64,000 nucleotides of DNA from Flavobacterium sp. GSB-24 (GCF_027924665.1 NZ_AP027043.1:558001-622000), one strand, 5' to 3'; positions 8,899 through 18,339 are shown, numbered from the stretch's first letter. A program made the numbers and translations. The notes: generated by a model not told the origin, from the letters alone.

Positions 8899-9613
8899 TT
8901 TTTAGATGAGCAATATAAACATCGTTTTCTATAAACTTATCGAGTTTGAAATTATTCTTATAAATAATTCGAAGACGATGCTCCAGAGTGGCATGTCCAA
9001 AACCGCTTCGCTCCTTTTTGAGCACTTTTTTATCGGAGATTTTATTCGAAACCGTCATAAAAAAAGCATTGTCTTTAAACTCAAAAACAACAGAAATAAA
9101 AGCATCTGCACTTTGAAGATCAGCATGTTTAAAAGCATTTTCGATTAAATCAATAGAAATTAACGGCGCCAATAGTGGCTGATCGTATAATTTATCATCT
9201 TGATTAATATTAGTTTTAACTTTTAATTCAAAAAGCGGACTGATTTTGATTTTATTGATTTCGATTAAATTCAACGCAAAATCAATCTCTTCTTTTGCCG
9301 TTACAAATTTCTTTTTGCTTTCGTATAGAATATAATCCAAAACATTGGCGAGTTTATCTAAAGCAAAATAAGTCTGATATGCATGCGACTGAATTGAATT
9401 TAGAATATTCTTGAATAAATGCGGATTTAATTTTGACTCCAGATTCTCCAGCTGCAGATCATTCACCTTTACCTCTAAAGCATAAAAACTTTTTTCTGCA
9501 TCTTCTTTTGCTTTTTTAGTCTGCATTAATTGATACATCATAAAACAAATTATGACGATCAAGAGCAGCAGAATTGCTAAGAAAATAAAAGTTGTGGTAT
9601 TGTTATCCTGCAT
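8852..9613 (-). CDS. Sensor histidine kinase, LytS/YehU type (His_kinase family)
   Basis: One membrane segment near the N-terminus ('FIFLAILLLLIVIICF') and a short coiled coil lead into the His_kinase domain with 'LESKLNPHLFKNILNSIQ'. The family usually has NPHFLFN, so the phospho-accepting histidine is kept. The ATPase N-box 'LIENAFKHAD' follows, and the glycine-rich 'GFGHATLEHRL' lies near the end. I prefer the ATG at 9613 (253 residues); an ATG at 9649 adds 12 charged residues. There is no large sensory domain, so input probably comes through the membrane segment or a partner. It is the cognate kinase of the overlapping LytTR regulator. Confidence 0.85.
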   Translation of the reverse strand: MQDNNTTTFIFLAILLLLIVIICFMMYQLMQTKKAKEDAEKSFYALEVKVNDLQLENLESKLNPHLFKNILNSIQSHAYQTYFALDKLANVLDYILYESKKKFVTAKEEIDFALNLIEINKIKISPLFELKVKTNINQDDKLYDQPLLAPLISIDLIENAFKHADLQSADAFISVVFEFKDNAFFMTVSNKISDKKVLKKERSGFGHATLEHRLRIIYKNNFKLDKFIENDVYIAHLKIDLLEYKTEMLASGR

Positions 9614-9832
9614 TTTGTTATCGTTTTTATTTTTCAGCAACCAGAACAATATTGAACAGGTTGAGCACGTATACTAATTTTTAAATTCTTCGTTTTAATT
9701 AGTGCAAATATGAGAAAAGCTGATGAGTAAACCGCAAAAAGAAAGAAATATATCACAAACCATAAATTGGAGGTTTTGTGTTAACGTTAAGTAAAATACA
9801 ATCGATTATTTATGATTTCGAGCACTTTTCAC

Positions 9833-9840
9833 TACATTTG
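9833..9840 (+). promoter_or_regulatory. Bacteroidota -7 element upstream of the MMPL transporter
   Basis: TACATTTG fits TAnnTTTG and ends 20 bases before the ATG at 9861. Confidence 0.45.
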
Positions 9841-9860
9841 CAACCATTTTTAAAGATTTT

Positions 9861-12227
9861 ATGAAAAACGCGATTCAAGTTGGATTTTGGGAGAAATTGG
9901 CCCGAATTATACTTAAGAACAGAATTACAATTCTAGTTGTCCTATCTGCTTTAACGATTTTCCTTGGTTTTCAATGGAAAAACCTAGCTATGACTTATAC
10001 CGAAGCAAACTTGCTTCCTAAAGATCATATTGCGAATAAAGAATACCAAAAATTCTTGGATAAATTTGGTGAAGAAGGAAACCTTGTCGTTATTGGTTTT
10101 AAAGATCCTAAATTCTTTACGCCAAAAAATTATGCGGCGTGGAATGAATTGATGACAGGTTTAAAAAAATCTAAAGAAGTTGATTTGGTCGTTTCCTTAA
10201 ATGATTTAAAAAAGCTTGAAAAAGATACGGTTAACGAAAAATTTGTTTTAACGCCTTTTATCGATCAAAGCAAAGTTTTAGATCCAGCTTATTTAAAAAG
10301 CGTTCAATACGATTTGTTTCATAATTTGCCGTTTTACGAAGGACTTTTGTTTAATAAAGAAAGCGGCAGTGTTCGTTCTGCGATTTACATCAATAAAAAA
10401 CTGGTAAATACCGCAGAAAGAAAGACTTTTATCCTTGAAAATTTAGTTCCGAAAATCGATAAATTCGAAAAAACAACTGGAATTGATCTTAAGGTTTCAG
10501 GAATGCCATACATCAGAACGATCAATGCTGCCGATATGAAAGGCGAAATCGGATTGTTCATCGGTGCGGCTTTATTTACCGTTTCTTTGATTTTCTTTTT
10601 CTTTTTCCGTTCGTTTAGAGCGACATTCATTTCAATTTGTATTTTAATCGTTGGTGTAATCTGGTCGTTTGGAACCCTTGGATTATTTGGTTATAAAATC
10701 ACGATTTTAACTGCGATTATTCCGCCGTTAATTATTGTAATCGGAATTACAAACTGTATTTTCTTGATCAATAAATACCAGCAGGAAATTAAATTACACA
10801 ATAATCAAGCTAAAGCATTACAGCGTGTTATTTCAAAAATTGGGGTTTCTACTTTAATGACGAATTTAACAACAGCGATTGGTTTTGCTACGTTTATGAT
10901 TACTGGAAACGATTTACTTTTTGAATTTGGTTTAGTAACTTCAATCAATGTAATATCTGTTTATTTATTGACGCTTTTCATTGTGCCAATTGTATACAGT
11001 TTTATGCCATTGCCAAATGAAAAACATTTATACCATTTGACTAAAACCTACATTTCGACTTTGCTGAATGTTGTAGAAGATTTAGTGAGAACAAAACGTA
11101 AATACGTTTACATCATTTACGGTTTGCTTTTGGTTTTTAGTGTAATCGGAGTTTCTCAAATGAAGGTTTCAGGAAGTTTAATTGGTGAAATGCCAAAAAG
11201 CGCTTCTTTCTTTAAAGATATTTTATTTTACGAAAAAGAGTTTAATGGTGTAATGCCGTTGGAAATTATGATTGACACCAAAAAGAAAAAAGGTGTTATG
11301 AAAGCTTCGACTATTCGTAAAATGGACGAATTGCAAAATACAATTTCTGAGATTCCAGAATTGGCAAAACCAGTTTCGATTGTAAATTTGGTTAAATATT
11401 CTAAACAGGCTTTCTACAATGGAAATCCTGAATATTATCAACTGCCGACTTCGCAGGAGCAGACTTTTATTTTGAGTTATGCTAAAAATGCAACTAAAAA
11501 CAGTAAAGAAAATTTAATGAAAGCTTACGTTGATTCGACTGGCCAGTACGCCCGAATCACAACTTTCATGAAGGATATCGGAACGGATGAAATGGCGAAA
11601 GTCGAGAAAAAATTAAATTCTAAAATTGATGAAATTTTCCCAAAAGATCGTTACGAAGTTACTGTTACCGGAAAAGCATTGGTTTTCCAAAAAGGAACTT
11701 CTTATCTGGTTGAAAACTTAATCGAGTCCTTAATCTTTGCAATTTTAACGATCGCGGTTCTAATTTTATATTTATTCCGTTCGTTCAAAATGGTAATGGC
11801 TTCGGTAATTACAAATGTTTTGCCACTTTGTATTACGTCTGGACTAATGGGTTATTTGGGAATTCCGTTAAAGCCGTCTACGATTTTAGTATTTAGTATC
11901 GCCTTCGGAATCTCGGTTGATAACGCAATTCAGTTTATGGCGAAGTATCGACATGACTTGCTTCAAAGTAATGGAAAAGTAAAAAAATCGGTTTTTAGTG
12001 CTTTAAGAGAAACTGGAATTAGTACTTTCTACACATCTGTAGTTTTAATTCTAGGTTTTGCAACTTTTACCTTATCAAGCTTTAGCGGAACCATTGCTCT
12101 TGGAGGATTAATTTCTTGTACGCTGGCTTTTGCGATGTTTGCGAACCTAGTTGTATTGCCTTCGTTGGTTTTAACTTTTGAGAAGAAGAAAACTAAGAAA
12201 GAGGAATTGGAGAGTTTGGAGAAGTAA
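9861..12227 (+). CDS. MMPL/RND family transporter
   Basis: The 788-residue protein shows the duplicated RND layout. Membrane segment 1 is at about 20-40, with a periplasmic loop up to about 225, then five segments (with 'TAIIPPLIIVIGITNCIFL'). A second segment 7 lies near 420, then a second loop and another five segments (with 'FSIAFGISVDNAIQF'). There is no HAE1-type length, so it belongs to the MMPL or hopanoid-exporter-like half of the superfamily. Such proteins move lipids or hydrophobic compounds using the proton gradient. It stands alone with its own promoter core, and the substrate cannot be told from sequence. Confidence 0.85.
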   Translation: MKNAIQVGFWEKLARIILKNRITILVVLSALTIFLGFQWKNLAMTYTEANLLPKDHIANKEYQKFLDKFGEEGNLVVIGFKDPKFFTPKNYAAWNELMTGLKKSKEVDLVVSLNDLKKLEKDTVNEKFVLTPFIDQSKVLDPAYLKSVQYDLFHNLPFYEGLLFNKESGSVRSAIYINKKLVNTAERKTFILENLVPKIDKFEKTTGIDLKVSGMPYIRTINAADMKGEIGLFIGAALFTVSLIFFFFFRSFRATFISICILIVGVIWSFGTLGLFGYKITILTAIIPPLIIVIGITNCIFLINKYQQEIKLHNNQAKALQRVISKIGVSTLMTNLTTAIGFATFMITGNDLLFEFGLVTSINVISVYLLTLFIVPIVYSFMPLPNEKHLYHLTKTYISTLLNVVEDLVRTKRKYVYIIYGLLLVFSVIGVSQMKVSGSLIGEMPKSASFFKDILFYEKEFNGVMPLEIMIDTKKKKGVMKASTIRKMDELQNTISEIPELAKPVSIVNLVKYSKQAFYNGNPEYYQLPTSQEQTFILSYAKNATKNSKENLMKAYVDSTGQYARITTFMKDIGTDEMAKVEKKLNSKIDEIFPKDRYEVTVTGKALVFQKGTSYLVENLIESLIFAILTIAVLILYLFRSFKMVMASVITNVLPLCITSGLMGYLGIPLKPSTILVFSIAFGISVDNAIQFMAKYRHDLLQSNGKVKKSVFSALRETGISTFYTSVVLILGFATFTLSSFSGTIALGGLISCTLAFAMFANLVVLPSLVLTFEKKKTKKEELESLEK

Positions 12228-12261
12228 TTTTTTTTGACACGAATTGAATTCAAAATAAAGA

Positions 12262-12735
12262 ATGGAATCAAAACTTAATATTACTGAATTCAGAAATCGA
12301 ATCAGAGAAAATACGGTAATTGGAAACCCAAAACTTAAGTTAATCAGTCCATTTGGTGTATTTAGAATATTTGGAAGTTTTTCAAAACCTTTCTATGGAA
12401 ATTTTGACGACTCAACATTTCGTTTAACAACAAATTCTGCTGTATCGCCAACATTTTTTATGATTAAAGGAAATTACAGAATTACAAACAGAACTTTATT
12501 TGTTAATTACACTATTGAGCCAACGCATAAAATTCAGATAATTTGGCTAAAATATTATCCACTTATTGTATTTATTTTATGTAATTCAGTATTTATTTTA
12601 ATAGAAAAAGTTCCTGTCCAAGTGTACTTAATCTTTAATTTATTTATTGTCTTTTCAGTATTACATACTAGATGGCTTCCTAAACGAAAAATGAAAAGTT
12701 TAGAACAAAAGTTTAATAAAATATTTGAGTTATAA
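12262..12735 (+). CDS. Hypothetical protein with two membrane segments
   Basis: This 157-residue protein is not recognised. The first 90 residues are polar and beta-rich ('LISPFGVFRIFGSFSKPFYGNFD'), followed by two adjacent hydrophobic segments (about 100-137: 'YPLIVFILCNSVFIL', 'VYLIFNLFIVFSVL'), then a basic tail (WLPKRKMKSLEQK). This suggests a membrane-anchored domain on the cytoplasmic side. It starts 34 bases after the MMPL transporter in the same direction and could be co-transcribed. Confidence 0.6.
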   Translation: MESKLNITEFRNRIRENTVIGNPKLKLISPFGVFRIFGSFSKPFYGNFDDSTFRLTTNSAVSPTFFMIKGNYRITNRTLFVNYTIEPTHKIQIIWLKYYPLIVFILCNSVFILIEKVPVQVYLIFNLFIVFSVLHTRWLPKRKMKSLEQKFNKIFEL

Positions 12736-12775
12736 TTTTAAGAATAATATTAATCTTAAAAGTTTTATCCAATCT

Positions 12776-12875
12776 TGTCATTTCGACGAAGGAGAAATCT
12801 CCGCAATATATTCCGCAAAGCTAGGAAATACTAGACGGAGCTACTTGCGGAGATTTCTCCTTCGTCGAAATGACA
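12776..12875. repeat. Long perfect inverted repeat (31-bp arms), TGTCATTTCG type
   Basis: Arms 12776-12806 and 12845-12875 are perfect reverse complements (TGTCATTTCGACGAAGGAG inward) around a 38-base loop. It is the same family as the element at 5446-5545. Confidence 0.88.
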
Positions 12876-12923
12876 AAAATGAGAGAAATACTAAATCTCA
12901 CTAAAATTGCTTCTTTTGAAACC

Positions 12924-13009
12924 GAGTGCTCTAGCCCTGATCGAAGCGGCATCCTTTCTGTTTTTTCTTTAAAAACAGAAAGATACAGTGAAGAGCAGGA
13001 ATCCGCTTC
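12924..13009 (+). ncRNA. Possible structured RNA element upstream of asnS
   Basis: This block shows three complementary pairs. GCTCT (12928-12932) pairs with AGAGC (12992-12996). GAAGCGG (12943-12949) pairs with CCGCTTC (13003-13009). A central hairpin is TTTCTGTTTTT / AAAAACAGAAA (about 12955-12982). The first two pairs interleave, which would form a pseudoknot. The word GCCCTGATnGnAGCGG is familiar from intergenic sequences of Bacteroidota, and the arrangement could be a known motif such as Flavo-1; that identification is from memory and unverified. A 68-codon reading frame overlapping it looks non-coding. Confidence 0.4.
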
Positions 13010-13029
13010 AAAAATTAATTATTATCCTT

Positions 13030-13037
13030 TATATTTG
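13030..13037 (+). promoter_or_regulatory. Bacteroidota -7 element upstream of asnS
   Basis: TATATTTG fits TAnnTTTG, 68 bases before the asnS ATG. Confidence 0.45.
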
Positions 13038-13065
13038 CAATTCGATATAAAAAACACTGGTTTTA

Positions 13066-13105
13066 TTTTGATCTAAAATCAGCAATCTATAAATCTAAAA
13101 TTAAA
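13066..13105 (+). repeat. Short-word repeat leader in front of asnS
   Basis: Three variants of the word ATCTAAAATC / ATCTATAAATC / ATCTAAAATT fill the last 40 bases before the ATG. It is the same dialect as the leader of recJ. Confidence 0.55.
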
Positions 13106-14551
13106 ATGAGACACACAAAGGTTAAAGACTTATTAAACAGTACTACGACGCTTCAGGAGGTTAATGCAAAAGGATGGGTGAGAACTTTTAGAAATAATCA
13201 GTTCATCGCGCTTAATGACGGTTCTACCATTAATAATATACAATGTGTTGTTGATTTTGAAAATACACCAGAAGAGATTTTAAAAAGAATCACAACTGGA
13301 GCTGCGGTTTCTGTAATTGGAACTTTGGTCGAAAGTAAAGGTGCAGGTCAGAAATACGAAATTCAGGTTTCGAAAATTGAAATCCTTGGAGATTCTGATG
13401 CGGAGAAATTCCCAATGCAGCCTAAAAAACACTCTTTGGAGTTTTTACGCGAAAATGCACATTTACGTGTACGTACAAATGCTTTTGGAGCAATTATGCG
13501 TGTGCGTTCAGTATTGTCTTATGCAGTTCACAAATATTTTCAGGATAAAGGTTTTGTGTATGTAAATACGCCAATTATTACTGGTGCTGATGCTGAAGGT
13601 GCTGGAGAAATGTTTCAGGTAACTTCTCTGCCTTTGGATAATCTTCCAAAAAACGAAGAAGGAAACATTGATTTCAAAAAAGATTTCTTTGGGAAACATA
13701 CGAACTTAACGGTTTCTGGACAATTAGAAGGTGAAACTTTCGCAATGGCTTTGGGTCAGATTTATACTTTTGGACCAACTTTTAGAGCAGAAAATTCAAA
13801 CACTTCTCGTCACTTGGCTGAGTTTTGGATGATCGAGCCAGAAGTTGCTTTCAATGATCTTGATGACAACATGGATTTGGCTGAAGATTTTATTCAGTAC
13901 GTAATCAAATATGCTTTAGACAACTGTAAAGACGATTTGAAATTCTTAGAAGGAAGACTTTTAGAAGAAGAAAAATCAAAACCACAGGCTGAAAGAAGCG
14001 AAATGAGTTTGTTGGAAAAACTAAACTTCATTTTAGAAAACAACTTCAAACGTGTTTCTTATACTGAGGCAATTGATATTTTAAGAGATTCAACTCCAAA
14101 TAAAAAGAAAAAATTCAGCTACTTAATTAACGAATGGGGAGCTGATTTACAATCTGAACACGAGCGTTACTTGGTTGAAAAACACTTTAAATGCCCTGTA
14201 ATTTTATACGATTACCCAGCAAATATTAAAGCGTTTTACATGCGTTTGAACGACAACACAGAACCAGGAAGAGAAACAGTTCGTGCAATGGATATTCTTT
14301 TCCCTGGAATTGGAGAAATCGTTGGTGGTTCTGAAAGAGAAGAGCGTTACGATGTTTTGGTTGAAAAAATGAAAGCTTTAAACATCGACGAAGAAGAATT
14401 ATACTGGTATTTAGACACCAGAAGATTTGGTTCTGCCACTCACGCAGGTTTCGGATTAGGATTTGAGCGTTTGGTATTGTTTGTAACAGGAATGACAAAT
14501 ATTAGAGACGTAATTCCTTTCCCAAGAACTCCTGGTAGTGCGGAATTTTAA
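13106..14551 (+). CDS. asnS: Asparaginyl-tRNA synthetase
   Basis: The enzyme charges tRNA-Asn with asparagine. An N-terminal OB-fold anticodon-binding domain (about 15-105, '[21 protein letters not shown]') precedes the class II catalytic core. Core motifs are '[21 protein letters not shown]' (motif 1 region and active-site loop), '[25 protein letters not shown]' (motif 2) and '[22 protein letters not shown]' (motif 3). The 481-residue length is normal for the Bacteroidota enzyme, which carries an insertion before motif 3. It stands just upstream of rpoN. Confidence 0.97.
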   Translation: MRHTKVKDLLNSTTTLQEVNAKGWVRTFRNNQFIALNDGSTINNIQCVVDFENTPEEILKRITTGAAVSVIGTLVESKGAGQKYEIQVSKIEILGDSDAEKFPMQPKKHSLEFLRENAHLRVRTNAFGAIMRVRSVLSYAVHKYFQDKGFVYVNTPIITGADAEGAGEMFQVTSLPLDNLPKNEEGNIDFKKDFFGKHTNLTVSGQLEGETFAMALGQIYTFGPTFRAENSNTSRHLAEFWMIEPEVAFNDLDDNMDLAEDFIQYVIKYALDNCKDDLKFLEGRLLEEEKSKPQAERSEMSLLEKLNFILENNFKRVSYTEAIDILRDSTPNKKKKFSYLINEWGADLQSEHERYLVEKHFKCPVILYDYPANIKAFYMRLNDNTEPGRETVRAMDILFPGIGEIVGGSEREERYDVLVEKMKALNIDEEELYWYLDTRRFGSATHAGFGLGFERLVLFVTGMTNIRDVIPFPRTPGSAEF

Positions 14552-14687
14552 TCTAAGATTCTGAGGTACTAAGGTGCTAAGATTCTAAGTTTTTAAAATA
14601 TAAATAAAAAATAATTCAACCGCGAATTAATTCGCCAATATAAGATACTCAGCACCTTAGTGCCTTAGTATCTTAGCAACTTTTTTT
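14552..14687 (+). repeat. Word-repeat spacer and imperfect inverted repeat between asnS and rpoN
   Basis: The left part is made of CTAAGATTCTGAGGTACTAAGG words, and the right part of the near-complement (ACTCAGCACCTTAGTGCCTT), so the two halves can fold onto each other. The right half forms the leader directly before the rpoN ATG. Confidence 0.55.
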
Positions 14688-16148
14688 ATGCTAAAGCAAT
14701 TTTTAAATTTAAAATTATCCCAAAAATTATCTCCACAGCAAATTCAGCTGATGAAGTTAATTCAATTGCCTACGCAAGCTTTTGAGCAACGTTTATTAGA
14801 AGAAATGAACGAAAATCCGGCTCTGGAAGCTGGAAAAGAAGATGAATACGAAGCAGATGAATTCGCAAATGAAGACTACGACGATTATGATGATGCAGAA
14901 TCTGACAGAATCGAAGCAGACGACATTAATATCGATGAATATTTAAGCGACGACGATACACCTGATTACAAAACTCAGGTGAATAATTACAGTGACGACG
15001 AAGAACGTGAAACTCCATTTGCTTCTCCAATTAGTTTTCATCAGGATTTAATCAATCAGTTAAATACTTTTATTTTAAATGATGAAGAACGCGAAATCGC
15101 CGAATTCCTTGTGGGAAGTATTGATGATATGGGTTACATCCGCAGAAGCGTTCCAGATATTGTAGACGACATGGCTTTTACTCAGGGAATTTATACTGAT
15201 GAAGCAATGGTCGAAAAAATGATGACCGTGATTCACGAATTAGAACCTTCTGGAGTTGGTGCACGAGATTTACAGGAATGTTTACTGCTTCAGTTAAAAC
15301 ACAAAACACCAACTGAATATGTTGATCTAGCGATCGATATTATCGAAAATCAGTTTGATGCTTTTACGAAAAAACATTACGATAAACTACTACAGAAATA
15401 CAGCGTTTCTAACGAACAGCTTAAAAAAGCAATTCACGAAATTGAAAGACTAAACCCTAAACCGGGCGGATCTTATACTGGAAACAATAAAGTAACTGAA
15501 AATGTGGTTCCTGATTTCGCAATCAGAATTGTTGATGGCGAACTTGAATTGACTTTAAACGGGAGAAATGCTCCTTCCCTGCATGTTTCTAAGGATTATC
15601 AGGAAATGATGCAGACGTATAAAGATTCTCGTGATAAATCATCGGCTCAAAAAGATGCTGTTCAATTTATCAAACAAAAACTAGATTCTGCAAAATGGTT
15701 TATCGATGCGATTAGACAGCGTCAGGAAACACTATTTGTAACGATGAATGCAATTATGCATTATCAGGAAGAATATTTCTTAGATGGTGACGAAACCAAA
15801 CTAAAACCAATGATCTTGAAAGATATTGCGGATATGGTTGGTTTGGATATTTCGACAATTTCGCGCGTAGCGAACAGCAAGTATGTTGAAACACCATACG
15901 GAACAAAACTAATCAAAGAATTTTTCTCTGAAGCGATGAAAAATGATCAAGGTGAAGATGTTTCGACTTTGGAAATCAAAAAAATTCTGAAGAATACAAT
16001 CGAAGAAGAAGACAAAAAGAAACCGCTTCCAGACGATCAATTGGCTGAAATCTTAAAAGAAAAAGGATATCCAATTGCAAGAAGAACGATTGCAAAATAT
16101 CGTGAGCAGCTTGATATTCCAGTTGCAAGAATGAGAAAGAAGATTTAG
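14688..16148 (+). CDS. rpoN: RNA polymerase sigma-54 factor
   Basis: Sigma-54 directs RNA polymerase to -24/-12 promoters and needs an ATP-driven activator. Region I is the glutamine/leucine-rich N-terminus ('LSPQQIQLMKLIQLP', which contacts the activator). Region II is strongly acidic (about 45-110). The core-binding and DNA-binding parts follow, ending with the RpoN box 'ARRTIAKYRE' about 13 residues before the end. The 486-residue length is usual. An activator of the right type is encoded in this window at 39855-41204. Confidence 0.97.
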   Translation: MLKQFLNLKLSQKLSPQQIQLMKLIQLPTQAFEQRLLEEMNENPALEAGKEDEYEADEFANEDYDDYDDAESDRIEADDINIDEYLSDDDTPDYKTQVNNYSDDEERETPFASPISFHQDLINQLNTFILNDEEREIAEFLVGSIDDMGYIRRSVPDIVDDMAFTQGIYTDEAMVEKMMTVIHELEPSGVGARDLQECLLLQLKHKTPTEYVDLAIDIIENQFDAFTKKHYDKLLQKYSVSNEQLKKAIHEIERLNPKPGGSYTGNNKVTENVVPDFAIRIVDGELELTLNGRNAPSLHVSKDYQEMMQTYKDSRDKSSAQKDAVQFIKQKLDSAKWFIDAIRQRQETLFVTMNAIMHYQEEYFLDGDETKLKPMILKDIADMVGLDISTISRVANSKYVETPYGTKLIKEFFSEAMKNDQGEDVSTLEIKKILKNTIEEEDKKKPLPDDQLAEILKEKGYPIARRTIAKYREQLDIPVARMRKKI

Positions 16149-16208
16149 TTTTTTTTGTTTTTTCTAACCATTAAGAGATTAAGAAAAATAAAGTTTTACA
16201 AGAATAGC

Positions 16209-16240
16209 AAACCTAACAGGTTTTAAAACCTGTTAGGTTT
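16209..16240 (+). terminator. Terminator hairpin after rpoN
   Basis: A perfect 16-bp palindrome (AAACCTAACAGGTTTT and its complement) is followed by a T run. Its left arm resembles the AAACCCGACAGG half-arm repeated in the array just downstream. Confidence 0.75.
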
Positions 16241-16270
16241 TTTGTTTATTATTTCAAATGATGTTGTATT

Positions 16271-17027
16271 CGGTATTCCGTCAGGAATATTTGATCGGTC
16301 TAAAAAAATTAATGTGATAAATTGTGTTCAGTAGGAACACCTGTTTTCGGAATTAACCTCAACAATAATTTATCCTATAATCAAACGTTCCTATGGAACG
16401 TAAACTCACCCAGATCAAATTATAATCTACCGACGAGACATTCCTACGGAATGAAATATTACTATTTCTTTAAAGCAGCAAACCCGACAGGTTTTATCAA
16501 TTAACCAAAAATAATATCCCTATATTGTTTATATTCCGTAGGAATATTTCATCGGTAGCAAAAAAAACAATGTATTGCATTGTGTCCCGTAGGGACACCT
16601 GTTTTTACGAAATTAACCTCAATAATAATTTGTTCTCTAATCAAACGTTCCTATGGAACGTAAACCACCCAAATCAAATTATATCTACCGACGAGACATT
16701 CCTACGGAATGAAATATTACTATTTCTTTAAAGCAGCAAACGCGACAGGTTTTATCAATTAACCAAAAATAATATCCCTATATTGTTTATATTCCGTAGG
16801 AATATTTCATCGGTAGCAAAAAAACAATGTATTGCATTGTGTCCCGTAGGGACACCTGTTTTTACGAAATTAACCTCAATAATAATTTGTTCTCTAATCA
16901 AACGTCTTATGGAACGTAAACCACCCATATCAAATTATATCTACCGATGAGACATTCCTACGGAATGAAATATTACTATTTCTTTAAAACAAGAAACCCG
17001 ACAGGTTTTAAAAATCTGTCGGGTTTA
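16271..17027. repeat. Tandem array of three 258-bp units made of short palindromes
   Basis: The landmark word ATTCCGT(A/C)AGGAAT starts at 16273, 16531 and 16789, a period of exactly 258 bp. Units 2 and 3 are nearly identical and unit 1 has diverged. Each unit carries four trinucleotide-loop palindromes: ATATTCCGTAGGAATAT (16531-16547), GTGTCCCGTAGGGACAC (16582-16598), ACGTTCCTATGGAACGT (16645-16661) and ATTCCTACGGAAT (16698-16710). The first and fourth blocks, with their CTACCGA(T/C)GA flank, are reverse complements of each other. The layout resembles paired REP/BIME elements. No convincing gene lies in 16149-17049; two short frames inside the array run straight across the palindromes. Confidence 0.85.
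16994..17026 (-). terminator. Terminator hairpin after the 17050-17469 gene
   Basis: AAACCCGACAG / CTGTCGGGTTT with an 11-base loop lies 24 bases beyond the stop of the minus-strand gene. Only in this last array unit is the right arm present; units 1 and 2 keep the left arm alone. Confidence 0.6.
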
Positions 17028-17049
17028 GTAACGTCTCTAGAACGCTAAA

Positions 17050-17469
17050 TTATTTATATTGATCTGGTAATATCTTTACAGTAAATAAAAATGCTTTCTT
17101 TTTATCACTGTAACTATAAACCAACGTATAGTCATTATCTCTAAAAACCTGAAGTCCAGGATTTGCTTTTGCAGTACTTACGAGACTTTTTTCAATTTCT
17201 TCCTGAATTACATTAACTTCTGCAGTTTCCTTAACGACATTCATTAATGTTAAATTGTATTGAACATTCCTCTCCTCTGGCAAAGTCACGCTATCTAAAC
17301 GAATTCCTTCTTGAATTATCAGCGGGCAATTCTTATTGTATTTTTCAACTAATTCCTTTACTTCGGTATTTACTTCATCAGCATTTTCAGAAAGATAAAA
17401 TTGAAAAAAAGCTGCAGCGGCCAAAGCAACACCAATTATAATTAATAATAAAAGATTCTGTTTTCTCAT
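17050..17469 (-). CDS. Membrane-anchored hypothetical protein
   Basis: This 139-residue protein has a basic N-terminus and a single membrane segment ('LLLLIIIGVALAAAAFFQFYL'). The remaining domain of about 110 residues (with 'NCPLIIQEGIRLDSV' and 'NPGLQVFRDNDYTLVYSYSD') probably lies in the periplasm. I do not recognise the family. It sits 44 bases downstream of tdk in the same direction and may share its transcript. Confidence 0.65.
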   Translation of the reverse strand: MRKQNLLLLIIIGVALAAAAFFQFYLSENADEVNTEVKELVEKYNKNCPLIIQEGIRLDSVTLPEERNVQYNLTLMNVVKETAEVNVIQEEIEKSLVSTAKANPGLQVFRDNDYTLVYSYSDKKKAFLFTVKILPDQYK

Positions 17470-17513
17470 AATTTCTTTTCTCGAATTGCTAAGTAAATAT
17501 TAAATGGAATTAA

Positions 17514-18104
17514 TTATTTTTCCTCATTTTTCTTCATTGCATTAAAATACGCTGCACGGCTAAGTGGCTCGTATTCTTCAGTTTCACCCAGCATAACCAA
17601 TTTATCATTATCTGTTTTTCTAAAACTATAATTGGCCAAATTTCCAGTTCTGGTACAAACTGCATGCACTTTGGTTACATACTCAGCTGTTGCCATAAGT
17701 CCCGGCATTGGTCCAAACGGATTTCCTTTAAAATCCATATCAAGTCCGGCAACAATTACACGAATTCCCTGATTGGCTAAATCATTACAAACCGTGATAA
17801 TTTCATCATCAAAAAACTGAGCCTCGTCAATACCAATCACATCGCAACCTTGCGCCAAAATTAAAATATTGGCCGCTGCGGGAACTGGAGTGGAACGAAT
17901 TTCATTAGCGTCGTGCGACACTACCATTTCGTCATGATAACGGGTATCGATTGCGGGTTTGAAAATTTCGACTTTTTGCTTGGCAAATTGAGCACGTTTT
18001 AATCTGCGGATTAATTCCTCGGTTTTACCCGAAAACATTGATCCACAAATAACTTCAATCCAACCAAATTGTTCTTTGTGATTTACTGTATTTTCGAGAA
18101 ACAT
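17514..18104 (-). CDS. tdk: Thymidine kinase
   Basis: Thymidine kinase phosphorylates thymidine in the dTTP salvage pathway. TK1-type features are visible: P-loop '[15 protein letters not shown]', the Walker-B-like '[13 protein letters not shown]', and the lasso region near '[15 protein letters not shown]'. The start at 18104 (196 residues) gives the standard N-terminus; a longer frame from a TTG at 18197 adds 31 residues without family likeness. The lasso usually carries a four-ligand zinc site, but only one cysteine ('AVCTRTG') is present here, so the zinc site seems lost. Confidence 0.93.
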   Translation of the reverse strand: MFLENTVNHKEQFGWIEVICGSMFSGKTEELIRRLKRAQFAKQKVEIFKPAIDTRYHDEMVVSHDANEIRSTPVPAAANILILAQGCDVIGIDEAQFFDDEIITVCNDLANQGIRVIVAGLDMDFKGNPFGPMPGLMATAEYVTKVHAVCTRTGNLANYSFRKTDNDKLVMLGETEEYEPLSRAAYFNAMKKNEEK

Positions 18105-18339
18105 TTTGTATTTTTCTGCCTTTAAAAATGAATAGTTTTTATTACTTTGTACTGGTAATAAATCGACGTAAAAATGTGCTGTTTTACATTTTTTCAAAAG
18201 TAGAAAATTTTTATCAAATCGGAGATTAGCTAACGCTTATTAACAGAAATAAAAAAATATCTTTTGGATTTCTTTCAGAATAAAGACATTCAGACATTAA
18301 ATACACTAAAATACCTTATTCACTATAATTTCAACAGTT

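Noticed and set aside
12870-13076. A 68-codon frame before asnS
   Set aside because: It begins in the inverted repeat arm and crosses the structured element; the composition is not protein-like.
16322-16731. Two 60-68-codon frames within the palindrome array
   Set aside because: They run through repeated palindromes and are repeats of each other; no coding character.
16271-17027. CRISPR array
   Set aside because: Repeats are 258 bp with no short direct repeat plus variable spacer pattern, and there are no cas genes.
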